A stretch of 20,134 nt of DNA from a virus, in IMG/VR virus record IMGVR_UViG_3300030060_003757, positions 1 through 20,134 of that record. One strand, 5' to 3'. The position numbers and the translations under genes were made by a program. Below, one piece after another: positions 7,027-14,701 of the stretch (the stretch's first letter is position 1; each line of letters starts with the position of its first letter). Under the pieces are notes generated by a model. That model did not search any database. It was not told the origin of the DNA and was given only the letters and a program-made list of their open reading frames with translations.

Positions 7027-7601
7027 TATGAGTAATTTATTATTGGTATGTTATACTTATTTGAATTATAATATTTATTACTAGGTGGATTCACATCTAC
7101 TTCGTGATACTCTACATTTTCAAAACCTAAGTCTGTTGGCATGTTCCAATAAGTAAACTTACAGTTTGGTTTTCTAACAAGATCCACGTGAATTGGTAAC
7201 GCGTTTAAAAAATCATCACCATAAGTATCTTGTAAAATTGCATCAAACTTAGTTTGCATTAAAGGCATTTTATCTACCCACAAACCTTCTACAATAGTTA
7301 CGTTACTTTTATTACTTGCCCACTCTTGTAACTTAGGTATAATGTCCTTGTGACACTCTATAATTGTGTGAGATTTAGGTTTTCTAGCTTGTATGGCATC
7401 AGATAATATACCCATACCAAATCCTATTTCTAAAACGTCATCTCCTTCACTCACACATAATTCAGCCATCTTTTGCATAATAGGTGTTTCCCAACCCATC
7501 ATTACTTCATAGGTTTCGTTATGACTAGGATCTACCCAGTAAATTCCATTTTCATCAAATGTTAAATCTGATGCTCTATATCTCTCTGCAAAATTAGGCA
7601 T
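7026..7601 (-). CDS. GAMT/RMT2-like SAM-dependent methyltransferase
   Basis: 191 residues resembling guanidinoacetate N-methyltransferase and related arginine methyltransferases. Motifs in order: VMMGWETPIM (33-42; GAMT has WETPYM, whose Glu contacts the guanidino group), VLEIGFGMG (56-64, SAM-binding glycine motif I), IIEC (80-83, acidic end of strand 2 binding the SAM ribose), VEGLW (104-108), ILQDTY (122-127; GAMT ILYDTY, with the second guanidino-binding Asp), and CKFTYWN (147-153). It is shorter than GAMT (about 236 residues), mainly at the N-terminus. The chemistry suggested is methylation of a guanidino group, on a small molecule or an arginine. Its position between the giant fibre and a tail protein suggests modification of a virion component or host metabolite, but the substrate is unknown. 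It overlaps the fibre gene by 8 bases. Confidence 0.75.
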   Translation of the reverse strand: MPNFAERYRASDLTFDENGIYWVDPSHNETYEVMMGWETPIMQKMAELCVSEGDDVLEIGFGMGILSDAIQARKPKSHTIIECHKDIIPKLQEWASNKSNVTIVEGLWVDKMPLMQTKFDAILQDTYGDDFLNALPIHVDLVRKPNCKFTYWNMPTDLGFENVEYHEVDVNPPSNKYYNSNKYNIPIINYS

Positions 7602-10600
7602 TACAATTACAATTTTTACACTTGTTACACTTTTTCAACTCTTCAACTTCTTGAGTTAATTCTTTTACAGCTTCAATTAATATACCCACCACATTACCAT
7701 AAGCTACAGACTTCATACCTTCATCATCTGTTTTTACAACCTCTGGTAAAATCTTTTCTATTTCTTGAGCTATAACACCAATTGACTTTTTATCTTCACC
7801 TATCTTGTTAAATTCAACACCTCTAAGTTTATTTACTTTTTCTAGCGAGTTGTCAATTGTCTTAATATTTTCTTTTACTCTTTCATCAGAGTAAGCTATA
7901 ACATCACCAGTTGCTCTAATAGTTCCGTTAACATCTAATCTATAACTAGGTGTGCTATCTTTTATTCCAACGTTACCACTTTCATTAACAGTTAAAGTTT
8001 CTTGAGAGTTACCAGAACCACCCATATAAACTCTCCACCTGTCTGCATCACATCTTAATGTAGCTACAGATGTAGTACCATATTCCATTTGTTGACCTAT
8101 ATCAGAACTTGAATTTAAGTTACCAATAGTACTTGAAGCAGTAACAGAACCTGTTACAGATATACCCGCAGAGCTTGTTATTAATTTTTGACTTCCGTTA
8201 TAATGTAAGTTTGCATAACCATTTGAACCACCCCAACCAACACAAGTATGTAGTGATCCCATACTGCTTTCTGATTGTAAACTGTTGTTAGCACCGTGTT
8301 TATAGTTTCTTATAAAGTTATTTGTACCGTCATGATATATTCTAAAGTCAGCGTCGTTACCAAGTCTTATTTCTTTACTATCTTGCCACTCTGTATGACC
8401 ACTTACTGTGTCATCAGCATCGCTTCTTATATATTTACTTTGAGTAGATGAACTAGTTAAAAACCCAGAATCATTTGTTAAGTCTGAAGTAGCTGTTGGT
8501 ATTGTTGGCGTGCCTGACAAAGAACCGTAAGCACCATCAAAGTTAGAAGTACCAGCTCCAATATCAGCTAAAACTTGAGCACCTGTTCTGTATTTTATTT
8601 CGCCGCCATCAGAAACTAAAAACTTATCAAGATCCGATGTTGCGTTGGAAATAGATTCTATCTTGGCTTTAGATTTAATATGTAAATCATAAGTTGTACT
8701 TACCGCAGTACCGGCAAAAAACCCACCTTCAACTTTTACACTACCAGCCATTGTCCCAGCGTGATGTAATGTTATCTTAGCACTTCCACCTGTACCATTA
8801 ACTATTAAATCTTCACCGTCAATAGTTACATTATCTGTAAATGTTTTTTCTCCAGCTATTGTTTGATTACCTGTTAGTTTTACAGCAAACCCATCAACTT
8901 CAGTTTCTGTGTAATACCTACTATCATGATTATGTGATGAAGCGGCAAAGCCTGAAACGTTACTAGAGTGTATTGTACCAGCGTTTTCAGCTGTCCAGTC
9001 AATAATTTGATTACCTGATGGTATTGTAGTGTTACCTTCTAATGCAGTTCCTGAGGTTGTACCAAAACCAGGAAAACTTGTTATATTACTAATTGCAGTA
9101 GCATTTGTTGCTATTCCAGTAATATCTTGATCACCTGTGTTTGTACCAGATAAGTTTGGAGCAGATATACCAGTCTTTGTAATATTAAGAGCAGAAACTG
9201 TTGTTTCACCGTCATTACCACTTAGCTTAAATATATACTGACCAAAATTACCATTACCCTCACTACTAGTATCTTCTATGTAATCAAATTCTGCTACAGT
9301 ATCATTAACACCAATTTTCATTACTTGACTACTAGTACTACCACTTCTCGAAACATTTAAAGTGTCTGTGTTAGTATTAGTATCTATAACAACACCACCA
9401 TCAAACCTAACTGAACTATCAAAAGTTCCTCCATTTGCTTTTGAAACAAAAATTGTAGTATCTCCTTCTAGTGCAGTCCCCGAAGTTGTACCAAAACCAG
9501 GGAAACTAGTTACGTGTTGGGTAACACTTGACGAAGATATTCTTGCGTCGTCAAAAGTTCCTGAATTTATATCACTAGCAGCATGGTTATGTGATGCAGC
9601 TGCGTAACTACCGGAAGCTTGTGCTCCTAATTCTGCTAAAGTAGGTTTATGACCTTCGTGATATATTTCGTTACCTTCAATAGTAACTTTACCAGCAGCA
9701 GATCTAGCTATAGTAGTATCACTAGAATGACCTAAGTTTATAGCGCCTGCCGTAGTTATATTTCTATCGTAATCTAATAAGTTTGTATAATCAGTGTTTT
9801 CTAAACCAGAAAAGTTTGATGTTATAAATAAGTTTTGTAACGGTATTGTTTGATAACTAGAATTACTAGGTGACCAACCGTAATAATCAACTGTTATTCT
9901 AGTATTATAACCATTATTTGTAGCTGTTGTAGTACCGTTACCAGTATGTAAAGCACCATCTGCTTTAAACATTGTTCCCCAGTTTGTAACACCGTTGTTG
10001 TTTGAGTTTAAAGGTGTTTGAGCGTTATCTACAATACCACCAAAATCTGCGGTAACTTTAGTTGTCCAAGCGTATGTTTCAGGGGTTGTGCCCTGTGGGG
10101 TGTTTTCTTCTACTGTTATTGTTGAACCAGGGTATAAAGAACCTGTCCAGCTTAATTGTTGTCCAATTTTAGCTTGAAGTGGCCAAGGTGTTGAAGGTTT
10201 AACTTCAAATCTAAACTTATAATAAGTTGATGGTACAGCCCACGATGTATCTTGTCTACCATCTAATAATTTTTTAACATTTGATAACTGACTATCACCA
10301 TCTTGCCAAGAACTACCGTTCCAATACTCAACATTTTGTATAGCCGCATATCTAATAATATCTGCTCTAGCATTTTTAAGAAACATGCTTAAGTGTAAGC
10401 TTCCGTTGTAGCTATCAAAATAATAATTATCTTCAACTGTACCGTGATATAATCCAAAAGTAGTGCCATCAACAGTTAAGTTACCAGTTATAGTACCACC
10501 AGCTTTTGGTAAAGCAGCGTTAGCTGTAGTAGTTGTACTTGTTAATACACCGTCTCTTGTAGCTATATCTACTCCATCAACTGTACCTCCTACAGTTATG

Positions 10601-13600
10601 TTATTAGTAACGCCAAGTGAGGCAGAACTTAATGAACCAGTAAAAGAAGCCGCACCGCCTGATGTTATTTTAAATCTTTCAGTTGAACTAGAACCAGTAC
10701 CCATAGATATACCGTAATTATTTCCAGTACCATTAAATTGAAGATAACCCATCTCTGTGCTATCAATTTTCATTTGTAATCTTTTACCAGCGTTTGTCCA
10801 ATCAGTACCGTTTGCTGTTCTAACATCTCTAATAGTTAGTTTAGCATTATTATTTTGAGTACCTTTAAATATTGCATTATCAGATGTATTTCCACTAGTG
10901 TTACCTAAAGCGCCACCGTCAAATGTTATTACACCAGTAGCTGTATCATCAGCATCACTTCTTAAATACTTAGAATCTGTTTGTGTTGTTATATCAAATG
11001 AAGTTAAATAACTACCAGCAACTTGAGCACCTATATTTGTTCTAGCATTTGACTTTTGAGCGTTGGTTAATCCTTGATTATCTGTATCTACCCTAACTCT
11101 ATTACCTAGAGAATTTGTTACTGTAGTAGAAAATTCATCATCGTCATTTAACGCAGCCGCTAATTCATTTAACGTATTTAAATCACTAGGAGCTGAATCA
11201 ACTAAGTTTGCTACAGCAGTATCTACATAACTTTCAGTAGCATAACCAGATAAACTAGTAGCACCAGTAAGAACAGTTCCATTAGCAGTTACATTACCTG
11301 TAATTGTTAAATCGCCATCTTCTTCAAGTGTTAATAAAGTCCCACTTGTTCCAGTTCCATGTTTACCAATACTAAATGTAGAGGCTGAGTCGTTATTGTT
11401 ACTATCAATATTAATTCTAACTTTATCATACGAGTTAATAGTAATACTATCGCTATATGTTCCGTTATCTGTAGATGTTATACTATGATTAAGTTGAGTT
11501 CCATAAGTGTCACTATCCCAAGTTAAAAATAAACCACCAAATCTATATAAGTGAGAAAATGAATTATTTACAGCTCTACCGTAAATATGGTCACTAGTAA
11601 TTAACTCAGCAACATTTAAAGAGGTTGAGAACGTTTTAGCACCTGATATAGTTTGAGCACTAGCTTTTGTAACAAGTCCACTTAAATCTTGATCACCAGT
11701 AAGAACGGTTCCGTTAGCTGTTACAGTACCTGTAAAAGTTGCACTACCATCATGAGATATTGTTAATCTAGTTTGTGGTGAAGAGTCTGTAATTGTTGAT
11801 GTTTTAAATCTAAGTTCTGCATTAGGGCCTGAAGCTGCTGCTGTGTTACTAAAAGCTTCTACTTCTGCTAAAACTCTGGCACCAGGACTAGTTGTATCTG
11901 AACTATAAAATTCAATATTACCTAAACTAACGTTATCCCAATCACCATTATTTAAATTTCTTGAGTCTTGTATTCTTAATGTTGGAGCTGTTCCGTTTAG
12001 AATTACATCCCCTGCAAAAGTTGCAGATGAACTATTTAATACAAACCAGTTTTCACTTAACGGCGCTGTTGCTGAGTTATTATCTATTGCTCCAGTTTCA
12101 ACATCAGATCTACCAAGAGCAATAACATTATCTCCAATAAAAGCTATACCGTGGTCGTTACCACTATTACCAGGAGCCTTTAAATATACATAGTCTCCAG
12201 TATTAGCATACCAACCTTGATATAAAACATCATGAGTTGTTCCATTGCTCCAGCTATCAGCTACCTTTCTAAACAAAGCACCACCAGCTTTTGATACTAT
12301 TTCGTCGTGCATAGTTAAGGTACCTGATATATCTGCATTACCGTTAATATCTAAAGATGTTCCTTCTAGTTCTGTACCTTGTATTTTGCCATAAAAAGTA
12401 GCGCTTTTGTCAGAGTCTAAAAACAATACATTTTCTAAAGAAGATCCAGTGTAAAGCTGAAACTTCATTCTTGATTTCTTATCTGAACTTGTAAACGTAT
12501 TATCTGCTTCTACTAAAACAGTACCAACTGTTAAGTCACTTGTAACAACACTGTCTCTTGCCTTAAAATTTATTACACCAACATCGTCACCAGTAGCAAA
12601 GTTACCGCTACCATCATGATCTTTTCTTGTTGAAAGATCAAGAACAGCTTTACTTGTAGCATCAGTTTTTCTTACAGTAAAGTTACCATGAGATATTTGG
12701 CTACTTGGTAAAATTTCATGAACTAAACTACCATCTACTTTAAACTGTATTCTAGTAGAGTCAGCATCATTATCAGTATCAGCTTCTATATAAACATATG
12801 AGTTAGCTGCTCTAATTTTAAAATCTACATCATTAGTAGTATCAATGATTTGAATTCGAGGAGTATTAGCGTGAGTAATAGTTAAATCACCTGCAAAAGT
12901 ACCACCGTTTGCAGCAGATACAAAGTCTGTTGGTATTGTAGGTGTTCCAGATAAAGAGCCATAAGCACCATCAAAAGAAGTTCCACCAATAGCGCTTAAA
13001 AATTGTGCGGCACTTAAATAAGATAAAGTTTCATTCGCATTTATTCTTACATAAGAAGCAACGCTTACATCACCTAATTGAGCAAAAGCTGTACCAACTG
13101 TTGAAAACGTAGGTAAACCTGATATATCAACACCATCAACTGTGCCACTTACAGTTATATTCCCTTCTATAGTAACGTTACCAGCAGTGTCTTGTTTAAA
13201 AGCATCTGAATTAGCACTACTACCAATATTAAAATTACCAGAAGCGTCTTTCCATAACCTATGACTAGTAGCATTACTACTGGTAATAGCTATACCATTA
13301 CCATCACCATCACCATTTTGCCTTAAAACAAAAGCACCTGTAGTTGATACTCCAGTACCACCGTTAAGTTCTATAGCGCCTGTAGCCGTGCTTGTTGTAG
13401 TTATGTTGCCTGCAAAACTAACACTACCATCTCCGTTAAACGCATGTTTTATATTAGAACCAGGACTAGTACCTAATCCAAATTGTAAAGTAGCAGAATT
13501 GCTACCACCATTTCTTATATACCAAGCATTGTTATTGTTTGTGTTATCAAATATAACAGCTCCATTACCATCAATATTAATATGACTTGAATCAAGATTA

Positions 13601-14691
13601 ATAGCACCTGCAAAAGTTGCGTTTTGTGAACTATCTAATCTTAACGCTAAGGTTGGTGAGTTTGCAGAGGTTGAGTCTGTATAAAACTCTAAATAGCCGT
13701 TAGCTGTGTTACCAGTTTGATCAGTACCACCTTTTATAGCAGCTCTAGTTGTTTTGTAATAACTACTACCACTATAGTAGTTATCTGTAAAAGTTATTAT
13801 AGATCCCTTTTGATCTGTATCAGCTTCTAAATTATTATATAAATCTAAATGTGCATTGGTAGCAGAAAAAGAACCTTGTGCTGTGTGTGTAGAACTTTTT
13901 GTAACAGTATGCATACCAGAACTTATTGTTCCAATATTTTTTAAGTTTCTATTTAAATCTATAAACTGTGTATTACCACCGCTACCTATCCACAAACCAT
14001 TTGATGAAGCGTCTGTTCCTCCTGTATAAAATCTAAACTCTTGCCTTGCCGACCATCCACCAGACATATTATTAGGAAAACCAATAACTTTCATTCCACC
14101 CTCAGCTGAAACGATAACAGTTTCATCAGACTCATTAATATTGCTTCTTAAAGTGTTTCTAGTATCTCCACCGGCTATTATAACAGAATCATCATTACCA
14201 AGTAATAGGGCTGCGTTTTCTGATACTCTTTCTAAAATTGTTAATTCAGTACCATTTCTATCTACTTTTAATAAAGGAACAGAAGTTGTGCCCTCGTAAG
14301 CACCTGTATCGCCTGATGGCTCATAATCAAATAGTATATAACCATTTGTAGTACCAAACGTAAGCTTGCTGTTCATAGTTACAGCACCATTAAAATTAGG
14401 ATTTTCTAAATTTAAAGTTGTATTACTACCACCTAACGTAAGTGTTACTGCGCTACCATCACCTTTTATAGCGCCTGATTGTTCAAATATAATATCTACG
14501 TTATTCGTACCATCACCAATAAAAACATCAGACGAACCATCACCTAATAAAATATCTCCAGCTGTATTATTAAAAACTAAATTACCATTACTATCAGTAT
14601 CAATAGTACCAGCGTTAGCACCAGCGTCAGTCGTAAACTGTATCTTATTTCCTTTCTTTAATATTATATCACTTAAAAATGGTATTGACAT
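7594..14691 (-). CDS. Giant tail fibre with C-terminal S74 intramolecular chaperone
   Basis: 2365-residue fibre. The N-terminal ~120 residues (IPFLSDIILKKGNKIQF, then Gly/Asn/Asp-rich short strands) look like a beta-helix anchor. Most of the chain is built from repeated fibre modules: at least seven variants of ATFAG-x-I/V, two copies of DGAYGSLSGTPTIPT, two of TSFPGFGTTSGTALEG, two of YxRSDADDT, two of TVDGVDI, and SHNH motifs like the HxH metal-binding sites of T4 gp37. A non-repetitive block encoded at about 9720-10440 (LLDGRQDTSW, then WPLQAKIGQQLSWTGSLYPG) may be a globular ligand-binding domain. The C-terminus (from Ser2268) is a Peptidase_S74 domain: SDERVKENI, SIGVIAQEIEKILPEVV, VAYGNVVGILIEAVKEL. 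These domains trimerise fibres and then cleave themselves off just before the Ser. A Cys-rich tail follows. The gene is intact; it likely binds the host surface. Confidence 0.9.
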   Translation of the reverse strand: MSIPFLSDIILKKGNKIQFTTDAGANAGTIDTDSNGNLVFNNTAGDILLGDGSSDVFIGDGTNNVDIIFEQSGAIKGDGSAVTLTLGGSNTTLNLENPNFNGAVTMNSKLTFGTTNGYILFDYEPSGDTGAYEGTTSVPLLKVDRNGTELTILERVSENAALLLGNDDSVIIAGGDTRNTLRSNINESDETVIVSAEGGMKVIGFPNNMSGGWSARQEFRFYTGGTDASSNGLWIGSGGNTQFIDLNRNLKNIGTISSGMHTVTKSSTHTAQGSFSATNAHLDLYNNLEADTDQKGSIITFTDNYYSGSSYYKTTRAAIKGGTDQTGNTANGYLEFYTDSTSANSPTLALRLDSSQNATFAGAINLDSSHINIDGNGAVIFDNTNNNNAWYIRNGGSNSATLQFGLGTSPGSNIKHAFNGDGSVSFAGNITTTSTATGAIELNGGTGVSTTGAFVLRQNGDGDGNGIAITSSNATSHRLWKDASGNFNIGSSANSDAFKQDTAGNVTIEGNITVSGTVDGVDISGLPTFSTVGTAFAQLGDVSVASYVRINANETLSYLSAAQFLSAIGGTSFDGAYGSLSGTPTIPTDFVSAANGGTFAGDLTITHANTPRIQIIDTTNDVDFKIRAANSYVYIEADTDNDADSTRIQFKVDGSLVHEILPSSQISHGNFTVRKTDATSKAVLDLSTRKDHDGSGNFATGDDVGVINFKARDSVVTSDLTVGTVLVEADNTFTSSDKKSRMKFQLYTGSSLENVLFLDSDKSATFYGKIQGTELEGTSLDINGNADISGTLTMHDEIVSKAGGALFRKVADSWSNGTTHDVLYQGWYANTGDYVYLKAPGNSGNDHGIAFIGDNVIALGRSDVETGAIDNNSATAPLSENWFVLNSSSATFAGDVILNGTAPTLRIQDSRNLNNGDWDNVSLGNIEFYSSDTTSPGARVLAEVEAFSNTAAASGPNAELRFKTSTITDSSPQTRLTISHDGSATFTGTVTANGTVLTGDQDLSGLVTKASAQTISGAKTFSTSLNVAELITSDHIYGRAVNNSFSHLYRFGGLFLTWDSDTYGTQLNHSITSTDNGTYSDSITINSYDKVRINIDSNNNDSASTFSIGKHGTGTSGTLLTLEEDGDLTITGNVTANGTVLTGATSLSGYATESYVDTAVANLVDSAPSDLNTLNELAAALNDDDEFSTTVTNSLGNRVRVDTDNQGLTNAQKSNARTNIGAQVAGSYLTSFDITTQTDSKYLRSDADDTATGVITFDGGALGNTSGNTSDNAIFKGTQNNNAKLTIRDVRTANGTDWTNAGKRLQMKIDSTEMGYLQFNGTGNNYGISMGTGSSSTERFKITSGGAASFTGSLSSASLGVTNNITVGGTVDGVDIATRDGVLTSTTTTANAALPKAGGTITGNLTVDGTTFGLYHGTVEDNYYFDSYNGSLHLSMFLKNARADIIRYAAIQNVEYWNGSSWQDGDSQLSNVKKLLDGRQDTSWAVPSTYYKFRFEVKPSTPWPLQAKIGQQLSWTGSLYPGSTITVEENTPQGTTPETYAWTTKVTADFGGIVDNAQTPLNSNNNGVTNWGTMFKADGALHTGNGTTTATNNGYNTRITVDYYGWSPSNSSYQTIPLQNLFITSNFSGLENTDYTNLLDYDRNITTAGAINLGHSSDTTIARSAAGKVTIEGNEIYHEGHKPTLAELGAQASGSYAAASHNHAASDINSGTFDDARISSSSVTQHVTSFPGFGTTSGTALEGDTTIFVSKANGGTFDSSVRFDGGVVIDTNTNTDTLNVSRSGSTSSQVMKIGVNDTVAEFDYIEDTSSEGNGNFGQYIFKLSGNDGETTVSALNITKTGISAPNLSGTNTGDQDITGIATNATAISNITSFPGFGTTSGTALEGNTTIPSGNQIIDWTAENAGTIHSSNVSGFAASSHNHDSRYYTETEVDGFAVKLTGNQTIAGEKTFTDNVTIDGEDLIVNGTGGSAKITLHHAGTMAGSVKVEGGFFAGTAVSTTYDLHIKSKAKIESISNATSDLDKFLVSDGGEIKYRTGAQVLADIGAGTSNFDGAYGSLSGTPTIPTATSDLTNDSGFLTSSSTQSKYIRSDADDTVSGHTEWQDSKEIRLGNDADFRIYHDGTNNFIRNYKHGANNSLQSESSMGSLHTCVGWGGSNGYANLHYNGSQKLITSSAGISVTGSVTASSTIGNLNSSSDIGQQMEYGTTSVATLRCDADRWRVYMGGSGNSQETLTVNESGNVGIKDSTPSYRLDVNGTIRATGDVIAYSDERVKENIKTIDNSLEKVNKLRGVEFNKIGEDKKSIGVIAQEIEKILPEVVKTDDEGMKSVAYGNVVGILIEAVKELTQEVEELKKCNKCKNCNCNA
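7597..7890 (-). other. Peptidase_S74 self-cleaving chaperone domain with Cys-rich tail
   Basis: Encodes the last 98 residues of the giant fibre, from Ser2268 in YSDERVKENI. By analogy with endosialidase and T5/K1F fibre chaperone domains, the peptide bond before this Ser is the predicted autocleavage site, with the Ser-Asp pair as nucleophile region. The chain then has the conserved GVEFN, IGVIAQEIE and VAYGNVVGILIEAVKEL segments and a terminal coiled coil. It ends with ELKKCNKCKNCNCNA, four cysteines spaced C-x2-C-x2-C-x-C, which is not part of the usual family ending as I know it. Confidence 0.8.
8495..8541 (-). repeat. Fibre repeat, copy 1 (encodes DGAYGSLSGTPTIPT)
   Basis: 47 bases matching 12929-12975 at 40 positions. 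The seven differences fall only at every third base, so both copies encode the same 15 residues. This is a protein-level repeat kept by selection inside the giant fibre. Confidence 0.8.
9021..9084 (-). repeat. Fibre repeat, copy 1 (encodes TSFPGFGTTSGTALEG)
   Basis: Matches the segment at 9452-9512, about 430 bases away. The shared 16 residues are identical at the protein level while the DNA differs at scattered silent positions. It marks a duplicated fibre module. Confidence 0.75.
9452..9512 (-). repeat. Fibre repeat, copy 2 (encodes TSFPGFGTTSGTALEG)
   Basis: Second copy of the module at 9021-9084, lying just before the SHNH-containing segment of the giant fibre in protein order. Residues flanking the shared core differ (GDTTIF here, GNTTIP in the other copy). 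Confidence 0.75.
12929..12975 (-). repeat. Fibre repeat, copy 2 (encodes DGAYGSLSGTPTIPT)
   Basis: Partner of 8495-8541, more than 4 kb away in the same gene and encoding the identical peptide. In both copies the peptide follows an LxxIGxxxFDGAYG-type context, so the repeated unit is larger than the exact match. Confidence 0.8.
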
Positions 14692-14701
14692 GTCTTATAT
14701 T

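Noticed and set aside
8400-13620. Many recurring short sequences that could suggest a CRISPR array or non-coding repeats.
   Set aside because: They are irregularly spaced, imperfect and in frame, and they encode recurring fibre peptides (ATFAG, SDADDT, VDGVDI).
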